Position numbers and translations under genes: made by a program
In this document: piece by piece, positions 51,790 to 63,400 of the stretch
Layout of the letters: every line of letters starts with the position of its first letter
How positions within the stretch are numbered: position 1 is the stretch's first letter
Origin: Manduca sexta
Taxonomy: Eukaryota > Arthropoda > Insecta > Lepidoptera > Sphingidae
Direction: 5' to 3'
Length of the DNA stretch: 64,000 nucleotides
Assembly: GCF_014839805.1 (NCBI RefSeq)
Contig: NC_051124.1
Location: forward strand, 6,138,001-6,202,000
Notes under the pieces: model-generated
What the model was told of the DNA's origin: nothing
Databases searched by the model: none
The model's input: only the letters and a program-made list of their open reading frames with translations

Positions 51790-51955
51790 AGTAATAATAC
51801 CAGCCCTGCAACTGTCCCACTGCTGGACCCAAGCCTCCTTTGCCGCTCATAGGATTGAGAGTTTAGTCCATCACGTTGACATAGTACAGGTTGGACTTGG
51901 AAGGCTTCATATACCTTCGAAATTGTTATAGAAAGTTTTAGTTAAGGTTTTCTTA
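51790..51955 (-). mobile_element. Degenerate SINE fragment
   Basis: The plus strand reads CCAGCCCTGCAACTGTCCCACTGCTGG and then a diverged version of the SINE body. The tRNA-like head is missing. Older or from a different subfamily than the other copies. Confidence 0.6.
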
Positions 51956-52026
51956 CATTTTTTTTCCTGGTGTGATATCCATAGTAGCGCTTTTATCTCA
52001 CCCAGTGCTATGGTCCAGGAAAAAAA

Positions 52027-54448
52027 TTGACGTTATATACAAATGGTGCTTTTAAAATAATGTGTGATAAATTTAAATAAAGATTTTGGATAATTTGCCA
52101 TTTATACATACAGATCTCATCCATTCCACTGAGATAATGTAATGTTATCTCTAGATATCGTTTCTCGTGTTGAAACCTTGAGTTGTGTTATCAAGATTTG
52201 GATTTAAAAATACGTTCCACGGATTATAAATGGATATAAACGTTACAAACTTAAAACTAGTTTCTGTGTATCTCAAAGAAATCATTATCATTTGAATAAA
52301 CGAAAAGAAAAAATCCACTGGATGATTCCACTAGATTCGTTATAATATTAGTAAGAAAAGACTTACCTATATAAGTAGTTATAAACATTTTAAGTATAAA
52401 TAAAACATATTAACTTCCAAAATATGTTTTGGAAGTAACAATTTATATGCAACATTTTTAAGAGATTGCTAAAAACAATAAAAAATTTTTGTACCCAAGA
52501 AATTCATGTTATATTTTTAGAAAGCGAATACACAAGTCTATACATAAAATATCATAGAATATCCCAGCCTGGATACAAAAACGAGACGCCAACATGACAG
52601 ATATCAAGTAGATACACGGTTGGTTCTAAGAAATCTCTATTCAACTGCACCACTAATGAAGCTCATGTTACTTTCTGAGTATAAATCGTTTTATCATAAA
52701 AGTTGTTAAAGTAGATTAAAGTAATGTTCTAATTCGAACTGATGAGAATGGTTATATTCTTTGAAATCTTGATTCCTTGACTAAGACGCAGAAATGAAGT
52801 CTCTGTAAATGGAAATGTGAAAAAAGGAAGTAATTATTAATTAATATAAATAGATATTGTTTTTGAAACTGCTTTAATTTTGATCTTAAGCGAAGTTAAG
52901 TTTAAATATGTACAATATTGGCCACCGTTAGTCGTTGCTTCCTTTAAGGTTCGCCAAAATTATGTCAACTTATTTTATGTAATGTACACCAGATAATCGA
53001 TAGTGTTCACTATGGTGACTTTATTATTATAATAAAACAAATTATAACCTAATTAATAATAAGTAATTTTATAGCAAGTTTTCAAGTAGGTAGTGATTTT
53101 AGCAATAGATGATCATCAATTTGCGGTTATGTTAAAGAAAACCTTGTTATTTGTAAGACCATCAATATAGGCCGTAACTAACATCGTAAGTAATAAATAG
53201 ACTACAGGCCAACTTTCCCCGTATGAATCACAAGCAATGTGTACCACCTTACCAATTAGAGCGAGCGTCTAGAGACATTCCTTATGTTGACTAAAAGAAC
53301 TTTATTGCATCGTTTCCATAATTATGTAAATATATTGATTTAAGACTGATTAAAACATTTAACGACCGATAGAAAAACTGGTTTACGCCATCTTGAAACC
53401 GAACGTTTTATTCACGAAAACATTTCTCCGTGTGACAAAATATAGAGTTGGTATAAAACTGTAGGTAACTTCCATTGTAATTGTGACGAATGTCATTGCA
53501 ACTTTGAAGTTGTGGATTTATGATGTGTTAATGTGTCAACTACTTTCCTGAGAAATCATTATATTTCTTCAAGGCGAAATTAAGAAAAACAAATATATTA
53601 GAAAACGTAAACTATTTCTCAAATTGAAAACTATTTTAAACTACAGTCTATAAGAGATAAGGATGGTAACTTTACCCTTATACAAAAGTTACGAAGCTAT
53701 TTAACAGTCTTTATACTAAGCTTATGTCAACGTAAGAGGATCATAATTATTTCACCATTGGAAAATAAAGAAATTAAGGACAATGTCATTACCAGGAATC
53801 ACGTAGTGGAAGCGACTTCAATTCAATTCTTAGTAAAATTGATTAGACGCCTACTTTCTCTGTATGAATCATTATGGATTATTTACACACAGTTAAAACA
53901 TAATCATTATTATTATTATATTTATAATCCTAAGCAAATTAGAATGGACTGTATCATTGTACAATATAGTAAAATTCTTATCTTACCAATATATTATTAA
54001 GATTAGATTTATGTTTATCCTGTACTTAGTTAAAATGCTCCTAAAGGCCCTTAGAAATACTTTTATAACAAAGACTAGGAAACGAATAACTTTGGTCACC
54101 TGTATTTAGTGATCACGAACGCTTATAATTATGCACTATATCAGAAGAATAAGGAAGGTTCTGCCAGCCTTGAATTAAATTAATCGAGATTAATCGAGAT
54201 CGAATTCATAGTCCGCAGAAGTCACACTCATAGCGATACGCAACATGGTGCTACTTCAGGTTGGCCGTTAGATTTCAACGAAACAGTGGTACCTACTACC
54301 CTGATCGTATTCATTCATCATATTCATGCTGTACTTATTATGTCTACAACCTGACTCTACCGTGTCTAAATGTCTTACTATTTTTTTTTACCATTCAATG
54401 GGAAGTTAATGCAGATGTTTAGGTTCGGCCACGTCTTGGACTTATAGA
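52027..54448. other. No gene seen
   Basis: AT-rich intergenic-looking DNA. A short tandem TAATCGAGAT duplication at 54180-54200 is the only structure noted besides the small hairpin at 52413. Confidence 0.5.
52413..52436. repeat. Perfect 10-bp-arm hairpin
   Basis: ACTTCCAAAA, TATG, TTTTGGAAGT. Short enough to be chance in this composition. Confidence 0.5.
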
Positions 54449-54500
54449 CTTTTTTCTCGGAAGAGTACACAATAGAACGCTTATTCTTGGAAAGGTCTTT
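54449..54500 (+). repeat. Old dispersed repeat, shared with 14640-14690
   Basis: CGGAAGAGTACACAATAGAACGC resembles CCGGAAGAGTATACAGTAGGCC at 14649, with a preceding T-rich run in both. Probably remains of one old element; boundaries cannot be set. Confidence 0.35.
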
Positions 54501-54560
54501 CATACTAGCGGAACAGAAAACAATGTCCAACGGGTCAAAATTTGTTTAAAAATCAAAGCA

Positions 54561-54648
54561 AAAAAGTCAGAAGCGCGTGCGTTGCGTTTTGAACCTGCGG
54601 ACATTCGTCTCGATAGCCCGTTCCAATTCCAACTAGGCTATTGCCGGT
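54561..54648 (-). mobile_element. SINE head fragment
   Basis: Only the tRNA-like 5' part is present (minus orientation): GGCAATAGCCTAGTTGG with an A box, GGACATTC-type spacer and a B-box-like GCAGGTTCAAAACGC. The body and tail are absent. Confidence 0.65.
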
Positions 54649-54689
54649 TAAATCAATATATTATTAGGTGATAATTAGAGTGTGTAGCA

Positions 54690-54780
54690 ACCTTCCTTCC
54701 GTTGCGGTGGAGGACGGAAGCGCCACGTGACTCGCATCGCCGCGGTGCGTGCGTGCGTCGCTCGGTTCACTGCCCATTGT
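54690..54780. promoter_or_regulatory. CpG-rich patch with E-box
   Basis: GC-rich island containing a CACGTG E-box (about 54726) and a GTGCGTGCGTGCGTCG run. No convincing reading frame or splice signals. It lies about 3 kb downstream of the clavesin-like gene's promoter-distal end and could be regulatory. Confidence 0.2.
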
Positions 54781-56433
54781 CTACACACCATAAACGTTGT
54801 CTATTTACGCCATAGATAATATTAAACAGGAACATATATGCCGTATGTACTTGTGTAGAACCTTATTATAATACGCCTTTGCTAACATGACGCTTCAAAG
54901 TTCATATTTTAACTGTAATATAGTTCGAAGCTATAACTTATAACAATGGACATTTCTTTATTTTTTAAAACTATTTGGTTTAGGTTTAACATTATATTTA
55001 TTTATTTTTATCGTGTGTCACGCGATGGACTTGGTTAACTTGTTAAAGTTCTGGTATAGACCAGTATAGAAGTATAGACTTCATAAAACAATTTTAGCAT
55101 TTTAGACAAAAAAAGTACAATGCTTTTTAGCAGGGACTATATAATCTAAGCCTATAGTTTTTTATTGGTAGACTAAGATTACGTAGAATTCTTAAGATTA
55201 CGCTATAGGTAATCGGATTCATTCTTTATTATAAACTAGGTACAAGAAGGTTGCTAATTTGTGACAAGTTCTTTGCGCGTTAAGGTTTGTGTTCGACAAA
55301 AATCCTGATTAAAAAATATATGCAAGCTCCCAAATAGGTATTATATCATTAATGAATCATACCTCAGAATCATACCAAATGTCATTATTAATAAACAGGT
55401 TATAAATAAAATACCTATAATAAGTTTGCGGCTGAGGTTTTCCAAACATCACAATGATTCGGAAATGAATTAGCACTTTGTGTTGTTATAGTTTATTTCG
55501 TAAGTCATGTTCTATAACTGATTATTGCTATTAGATACATCATGACAAATGATTATTTTTCCAAACAACAAGCTCTTTATTTAGTTAACTCATTGCTAGT
55601 TCGTGACTCAACTTGAAATCCGTAAGTTATTTTTGGAAAGCATAAATGCATAGGTAAAGACAGCAATTTTAGAGTTTTTTTTTTATATATATTTATTTCA
55701 ATAATATCAATTCTAAACGTTTCAGTCACAATATTACAATTCACAAATGTGATAGAAACTGGTCAAGCAATATAATAATCATAAAATAACCATTTTAAAT
55801 TATGTACACCTAGATTATAATTATACAAGCAGACTGAGTCTTAAAGTAATGAAATAAATAAGTAGATACGAGAGAGCAAAATGAATTGATTAGCAAGAGA
55901 ATAATAGATAATAAACATGCATATGGACGGTACAAAAACGAGTTCATGTCTCTATGTTTATTTTTAGCTAGCACATATTTTACTAATATGTAATAACTTA
56001 ATACTGCGCTGTCGTCACTCGTCACACACGCTCACAGACACACATGCCATCTCGCCACTTACTCCAACAATGGACACTTATTATTATAATAAACGCATCA
56101 GAAACGAATATTTTGCAAACATAGACTTAAACATAATAGGTAAATGCGCTGTAAGCCTCACATGATTAAAGCGTCTATCTACAAACCTAACGACTTAGGA
56201 GTAACTATGAGAGTCTTATAATAATTGAGATATTTTTAATTTACAAGTACTGGTTAATCAAAGTTCATTTGTAAATGTACAATGAATATGCGAAGTGAAT
56301 ACAGATGGAGCTAGTTGCATCGTGTGCGACCATGATCCATACAGATGCTTCGAAACGAGAGCTGAGCACCGTTACCTTTTGCCCGCCGGACGCAGAGGAT
56401 GCGCCGACCTTATCGCCTCCCATTATGCCTGAC

Positions 56434-56439
56434 TTTAAT
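56434..56439 (-). terminator. Possible ATTAAA poly(A) signal for the clavesin-like gene
   Basis: This is the nearest common poly(A) signal variant downstream of the clavesin stop codon on the minus strand, about 290 bases away. A canonical AATAAA occurs only near 55957-55962. Which one is used cannot be told from sequence. Confidence 0.3.
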
Positions 56440-56500
56440 TGAATGCCCGCAGATATCGACAGTACAGTAAGTCGTCACCCTAGCCGGTAGCCCGAGGCCT

Positions 56501-56536
56501 TATAAATGCACTTCAGCCCTTAATGTGTACTTCATT
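56501..56536 (+). promoter_or_regulatory. Possible plus-strand TATA promoter beyond clavesin 3' end
   Basis: TATAAATG at 56501 is followed 33 bases later by a TCATT initiator-like word (A at 56534). Transcription from here would run antisense through the clavesin-like gene. Only the two short motifs support it. Confidence 0.2.
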
Positions 56537-56729
56537 ATATCCCTAACGTTTCTAACAAGCTGTTTACACTACTCTAAGCAGTCTCTAGTTCTAGATCATA
56601 AATTAACACAATTCACTCGTTATCACAAAATGCATACCGTAGCACGTAAAATGCTCCGATATTCCGGTGGCGTGCTCAGGGACGGAGCTGTCCATAATAA
56701 CCACGTTGCGATCACTGCGTCCGGTACGG

Positions 56730-57722
56730 TCAGTCTTTATCCCGCAACAACTCTGATTTCGCACTTTTCTCGCTCCCATTAAACGAGAAGTTTGCGTTAT
56801 CCTTTTGTTTGTAAGCTTTGTCTAGTTTCGCTGAAGGTAGATCGTTATCGTCGGATGCAGCTGTCGTAACCGGTGTCACCGGAGCGGGGTTAATGTTTTC
56901 ACTTCGGCAGAACTCTTGTAGCCAACGTTCCGAGTTGTACGATGGTCCTTCTCCCCCCAATTCCGCGGGCAGTATATCAAGCGGTAAAGCATCATGCAAT
57001 GTTGATAAATTGTTTCCATGTAGCACTATGCGCTCTCTCGTTTTTGCTTTTAAATAAGGTTTTATAACTGCAAGCGCGGTCTCCACGTACCAAGGTTGAC
57101 CGATGAAATGTATGCTCTTAAACCGAATCGGCATACAGTCTTGTAGACAGTCGATCATCATTTTTAGCACCTTAGCTTGTAAACTGCATGATTGTTTAAA
57201 AGTAAATTCAGTCCAATCGACGATAATCACATAACCGTTTGCTTGATTTTGTACATTTTCAAGAGTGCGTTCCACAGTGAGCAGTAGGGCTCGGAAGACA
57301 GAGAGCAGGGGACAGGCGTGTGGGACCCAGTTGGAGGCGAACATGAGCAGCACGCAGCGGCCGCGCCTGTCCCGTTCGGCCAGCACGCCGGGAAGGCCAT
57401 CGGCAAGCGCGCGCAGCACGCCGCCATCTGCTGTCGCCCACAGTTCCGGATGTTCGCGTCGATGCTGATGATAACGCACTAATAGTTCAAAACTTTGTTG
57501 CACATCGTGTTTCCTCGCGTATAGAAACCGCCGCAAAAAATTGTCGTCTTGACATCGACTTTTGTCACGTAGGGCGAGGTTGAGACTGGAATCCACAGTG
57601 TCTTTGAGTGCGACGAGGGCGCGCTGTCTGTCGCCATCCGTGAGCCGCTTCCTGGCCGCCTCGCAAAGCCGCTCATTTTGCATTTGATGCAGTTTCCAGT
57701 CGTATTCAGCGTACTCGGTCAT
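56730..57722 (-). CDS. Clavesin-like CRAL-TRIO lipid-binding protein, single exon
   Basis: Complete 330-residue reading frame without introns. The N-terminal helical CRAL-TRIO-N region is at about 55-90, with NFLRRFLYARKHDVQQSFEL. The CRAL-TRIO lipid pocket runs from about 105 to 260, with LPGVLAERDRRGR, the NGYVIIVDWTEFTFKQ strand (162-177), and IHFIGQPWYVETALAVIKPYL followed by KTRERIVLHGNNLSTLH and ILPAELGG. The W-x-x-FTFKQ, QPWY and HGNNL blocks match clavesins more closely than alpha-tocopherol transfer proteins. In vertebrates clavesins bind PI(3,5)P2 and act in late endosome and lysosome traffic; a similar role here is inferred. The tail after 275 is Ser/Asp/Lys-rich and looks disordered. 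The start has G at -3. A second ATG 22 bases upstream opens an overlapping out-of-frame uORF. No intron over 993 bases is unusual for the family and fits intron loss or an old retrocopy, though no poly(A) tail or target duplication is visible. Confidence 0.93.
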   Translation of the reverse strand: MTEYAEYDWKLHQMQNERLCEAARKRLTDGDRQRALVALKDTVDSSLNLALRDKSRCQDDNFLRRFLYARKHDVQQSFELLVRYHQHRREHPELWATADGGVLRALADGLPGVLAERDRRGRCVLLMFASNWVPHACPLLSVFRALLLTVERTLENVQNQANGYVIIVDWTEFTFKQSCSLQAKVLKMMIDCLQDCMPIRFKSIHFIGQPWYVETALAVIKPYLKAKTRERIVLHGNNLSTLHDALPLDILPAELGGEGPSYNSERWLQEFCRSENINPAPVTPVTTAASDDNDLPSAKLDKAYKQKDNANFSFNGSEKSAKSELLRDKD

Positions 57723-57860
57723 GACTGGTTTTGGTGTGAGTCATGCGGCCTTTCACTGTCGTAACGCGTAGTTGCGCGCGCGCCGCTTGGAGCTCGATGC
57801 CGACTGCGCAGAGTGCTCGCGCCGCGCGCCGCCGCCATCGCCGCCCGTTCATTAAACCGT
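57723..57860 (-). promoter_or_regulatory. CpG-rich promoter/5' UTR of the clavesin-like gene
   Basis: The 140 bases above the clavesin start are very rich in CG (runs such as GCGCGCGCG) in otherwise AT-rich DNA, and lack a TATA box. CAGT initiator-like words occur at GCGCAGTCGG and GACAGTGAAAG on the minus strand. An upstream ATG followed by ACTCACACC overlaps the main start out of frame and could lower translation. Promoter role is inferred from position and composition. Confidence 0.55.
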
Positions 57861-58662
57861 AAAATGCTTCGTTTACATCCGCCAATCACTATACCGAGCT
57901 AACTTGCCGACTACGTGATCTACAAATACTATCAACGCGACGCAAGGAGATAAATATTCATATATTTATAACGATTTCATAATCGTTTCTACATTTTATC
58001 ACTATTCGATAACAGGTACACAGAATAAAATTAAAATATGAATCATAATTTAGTCCATCTATGTTTTAAATCTAAATTTATGGATTATGACTCATTTCAA
58101 ATTGTACATCAATACATGCAATTTATAAATAGCATGACCACCTGGAGTTTAATTGCGGAACCTATTATTCGAAATTATCCTAAGTACGATCAGTAGACAA
58201 TTTATAACTATTTTTTCCACTTGTTGCAAATTTTACAAACAGGCAGAAGCATTCTCCGCAAGTCATACTGGATAAAACAAAGTGTGTAACTAATGTGTCA
58301 TCTAATCTTATGACAAGAAAAAAAAAATAAAAAAATCATAAGATCTTTATATATATGAAATTTACTAAAAATACGCTACGTACCGTATTACTTTTAACCT
58401 TCGAAGCAGAAAGGGAATTATTGTAAGTATTTCAGCTGATAAACTGTTTTTTTATTCAGTGTTTTTACATTGCATCATATTTTATATGTTTTTTTTATTA
58501 CAAAGATAGCACTTTTTTACAATAATCGGTATTAAATTTTAAAGACTAGGTGATAAGAACAATGTATCATAATAATATTGTTCCAAAGATTGAATAATCT
58601 GAATAAATTTTCGTGCGATATTTCCCAACCTACATATATTACCAATCTGTCGTTTTAAAGAA

Positions 58663-58720
58663 ATTTGTCTACATTAGCTTTCCTATGGATAAATCCATAC
58701 GAAAGCTAAAGTAGACAAAT
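58663..58720. repeat. 58-bp hairpin
   Basis: Twenty-eight-base arms (ATTTGTCTACATTAGCTTTC... and its inverse) differ at two positions and are joined by an AA turn. Similar in size to the hairpin at 51010 but unrelated in sequence. Confidence 0.7.
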
Positions 58721-60118
58721 AAAGTAGCACTAAAGTGCCAGAAATAAATTAAGTGAAACTCCAATTAACACATCATTTACCAGTTACTCTTAGAGGGTTG
58801 GTGGGCGATCCAGCCAACAATCAGGGGGCTCGCGTGATCCCTTAAGGATCTTTTTTTAAGATCTTACCTACGAAACTATTCAAAACGGGCAGTTTTTTTT
58901 AACCGCTCGGGGTCTCGCCTCATTGTTTTTTTGCTTTCGCCTAAGACTCGCATTGTTTAAGGGCACCATTGTAAGTTGTAAAACAGCTTCCTAACTACCA
59001 GGGTAGACTAGTTGAACAAATATGAGAAAATCCAGCAATAGGGACAGTATAGTTCACTAGCGCTAGTGCTCGGGCAAGTGATACAGTTCAAAGAAAGCAT
59101 AACTTACACCGCCAGAGCGAGTTATAAATAAAAAAAAACTGAAGGTTGGCAGTATACCGGTCAATTGGCTGGTTGGTTTCTGCGATGACGTAGCTTGGGT
59201 GCAAAAGAGATGAATAATGACGAGTGAGTGAGACAGTGATCTACTTTGTAACCATTATTTCTACGAAGCCTTATACATCGTATAGACGGATGGCCGAAAA
59301 ACGTATAACGTCCGCGCTTTGTTTGTGTTACTTGATAATAGCTGGCGACCATAACAGGCAATGTTTCGCTTGTGAATTACAAATTACTATGATACACACT
59401 TTAGCTCTTATCGGTAAGGACTATTCACACTTAGTACGTACTATGCATACAGGCCCTGTTTAAAACTAGTGTTAAAATGTTGGTACTCTAAATATTCATT
59501 TCATTTCATAAAAAAATTACAATTTCTATTAATATAGTATATAAAAAGTAAATTCATATAAATTTCGTCCCATTTATGCATACAACTTCGTCTTCCATCA
59601 CTTTCAGAGTCAAAGACATCAACGACATCTGTGACTTTCTCTACGTTTTATTATGATTCATCAGCCCTACATTTCCTTTGTTTCTTAAAATAATAAATTG
59701 TTAAATATAACTTGGAAATGGCACTTATATTTTTCTATAATCAAATATGAGAATTAAAATAAAATAAAGAAATAAATTCAAACAATTCCAGGTTGAAAAA
59801 ATAGGTAAAAATCTTCTAAAATATACCTGAGCGAATGTTAAGAAAGAATGTAATAGAACTGATACTTTCAAACGATGTTCGAGGATAATTTGGTAATTGT
59901 TACAAATGACTTCAAGGGCAATGACTTTTTTAAATTATCCGTGTCGCTGCAAGACGTGGTCGTTGGCCTTATGAGTCGGCTAACGACTAGGCTTGACGCT
60001 CCCGTGTTAAAAATAGACACACCCTGTCGCAGATGGGATGATAAAACCATTAACTTACTAAACATTGCATATCATTCACATACGGCTATTTGTATTGTAA
60101 AATAGGGATATATTTTTA

Positions 60119-60406
60119 TATATATATATATAAAAATGTATCCCTATTTTTCTTGGTCACGCCATCCCGCGTGAACGGCTGGACCGATTTCACTACTTTT
60201 TTGGTTTTGTTTGTTATTGTCAAGAGAAGGTTCTTATGAAAGAAAAAATTCAAAAAATTGCGCGGAAAATTAGAAAATTTAAGAAAACTTAATGACAATA
60301 TTAATTTTACATAACTGTCAGTGGTTTGAAATAACTGTCAGCGATCGACAGAATGCGCGCGTGCATACATAGTTAAGACAGGACAACGTCTGTCAGGTCA
60401 GCTAGT
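60119..60406 (-). repeat. ~300-bp dispersed repeat, copy 2 (inverted)
   Basis: Same repeat as 43229-43552 in reverse: it starts at a TATATATATATA tail and ends GGTCAGCTAGT. A near-perfect inverted repeat of AAAATAGGGATA and TATCCCTATTTTT surrounds the tail at about 60101-60149. Confidence 0.7.
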
Positions 60407-63400
60407 TTTAAATAAATTGGAGTGGAATATTGAATATAATTCCTAATTATTCCTTATTATGGAATATTTTATAATTTGTTTCAGTACTGATAATGGAAGA
60501 ATAATTAAAGATAAAATGTGTCATTAAAATCTATTTTGATTTTGACATTGATGATAAAATTGTTTTAACTCTTTACGAATTTTATTTCATATTTTTACAT
60601 TATATTGTGCAATAATTACCCGCATTTTTTATCTTATTCAATATGAACTTAAATATATCGCTAATTACAAAGATAATATTTTCAAATTTTATATAAGAAA
60701 TGTCCCACGCCATCGGGCCGTTGTCACCTGGACGACTTGTTAGCGACCTATGTCAAATTGTTACCATACCAATTCTACCTATTAGATTCCTTTTAGGCGA
60801 CTTTCCTCTATACAGAGCAATAAAAGTAACCAGATTTATTACGAAAGCATCGTTACCTAGCACTCTACTTCATTTTTTTTAATTTTTGTTACTTACATAG
60901 AACGTTACTTAATATCAAATTGTTTCTTTATCAAACTATGAGGTATTATGAATTATTTTTCAATCCACGTATTACCTAATGTCTTGCCACTCTTTAAGCT
61001 TGTCAAGAGAAAGGTACGGAACTCTATTCCTCAATGCCTTACTCTTATTCCAGGGGATGATAAGGTTCTGATGAAAATTATGAGCATAATATAATATTTC
61101 ATAATTCCTGAGAGGGTTCTGCACTCGTATGAAAATTTTAAATTAATTTGTTACCTAGTTTGCGAGTATTTAAACAAACAATAATAAAAAAAAAAACAAT
61201 TGTATTTTTTTCCTTCCCTTTATTATGTCCTGTAGGTAATACCTTAAACTGATTTTGAAAAGAACAACACCAGAGTTTCTTGCCCGTTCTTCTCTGGTGA
61301 GAACTACTTTCCGAGCTGTTGACGGAATCTAAATAATGTATAAATTTTTACAGATTCAAATAAATTATATCATTTCATTCATATAGGCTATGCACCTTCA
61401 CCTTCAATTACGAGATCTATTTAATTCGGTCCCAGATACGTTAAGTTTATTGCCAAGAGTAAATCGGAGGTTGCACCGTGACCACAGTTATCAAAATAAC
61501 CTCTGCTGCTGAACTGCGCAGATGACTTCTTATAACGTCTAAAGAAAAAATATCACAAACCTATTGTTAAAAAAACCTAACTAAAGCACAGAGGTAAGTA
61601 TTTCGTTAATTACATCGCGTGTACAGAGCGGTTTAGATCTGAATCCCGATCGACTTGGGGGTTATTATAGTGTCTAATTTCAGGCCCTTCGACACTTCGA
61701 AAGAACATGCGTCGGATTAAGAATATCTAAATATAAAGCCTGTACTATACTGGTATTACAGTTGTTACAGACATGAGTATAAATTCTGTTTATAAATAAT
61801 AATTGGCCACCATTCCAAATGCATAAAAGTATTTATTTTTCGGTTGGGAACATGTAAATTATTAAAAATAAACATTCGCGTATATTTATTTATTGATTTA
61901 TTTATTTTATTTGGAAAACCAACAAAACACACACCGTATACTTATATTTATTTGTTACAAGAAACAATAAGGTATTGCTGCAGTGCTGTTTTACTTATAA
62001 GCTATTTATGATATAAAGGGATGTATTATAAAGGTATTTTCGTGGAAACAAAAACAATTTATAGAAAATTCATATATCCTCCAAACATAAACATGATAAC
62101 AGTTTTTTATTTATTGGACTTTAAATGTACTTTACATACTAAACTACATAACATACCTAAACCAAATGTCAATATGTCATTGTACTATAACGATGAAATA
62201 TCTAAAATAATAATTGAAAAATATAATAGCAAGACGCTAAAAACAGACGATATAAGTAGGTACAGACAATGCCCTGCATTCATGATATTTAACCTCGCAA
62301 ATAATGTTATCAAACCATGAAGTTGTTGTATCGATCAGTAAAGATAAGAAACGATAAGCTGACGTTATCAGGCCGATAGAGAAACATGTATGATTTACAA
62401 CATAGCTAAAAGTGTTTAGGTAAGTTTCATCAAGTACATTTCAAGGAAAATTTGGGTTTAAGAGAACGAGTTATGGGCGGTAACATGGCCAAAAAAGAAT
62501 AATTTCTTTAAAAATTAAATTTTAGGTCTTTTTGAATTATTATACTACCAAAATATTTCTTATCAATTGTCTATTTAATAGTATTGGTTACAAATTAAAA
62601 TCACGTGTGCTTTAGAAGGAGATGCACAAAATTAACAATTTAATAACATTTTCATTATGGAATGAATTAAACAATATCCACATTATAACAAAATTTTACT
62701 AACCAAAGTGAAGATTTCGAATAAATAGCTTCCAATATTATCTGCGATGGCACGTAATTGGCTTATCAATTGTGTTCATATCGTCCTATATCTGTTGGTT
62801 ATTAGCTGTGAGGCACTCAAATAAAATAAAATAATGGTGAGCGCGCCGTTTTGTTGGGGATAGCACCTTAAAGCGTTTTAGATATCCAAAGATATAATGT
62901 AACATTTCATGGGCAGATAATTAAAGTTTTCAGTATTACAAACAAATTTCAGTACAATGCTGTAAGTAAGTAATACACTGTATTCAATACTTTATAATTA
63001 CCATTATGACATTCTTACTGATTTACAAAGTTAATAGTAAGAAACCAAATCGATGAACAAGCCGTCGCGTTGTCTAAATTCAGTATTTAAAAAATCCGTA
63101 GAATGGATAGGGGTTATCTACTTACCTACTCATTTTATGAATTAACAAGCGAATCATAACATAATACATAATATTTATTTATTAAGTAAGTATATTACTT
63201 TCATTGTAATATTCAATATGACTTTCAAGTAAATAAATGTTTTACAGCGAATAATGTTCACCTGCGTAAAAGGTAATTCACAAAGCCGGACAAACATAGT
63301 TAATTCATAAAGCTGAAAATGGCAAAATAGCAATCACGTTAATATACGAAACCGTATCCTACTTAACGATTTATAATCTCTTATAATTCTTAAATCGTTT

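Noticed and set aside
57227..57676. Several open frames on both strands inside the clavesin-like gene
   Set aside because: Shadow frames of a GC-rich true coding region.
62021..62320. 99-codon open frame, plus strand
   Set aside because: Its lysine/isoleucine/tyrosine-rich product looks vaguely protein-like but matches no family I know; a search against lepidopteran proteomes would decide.
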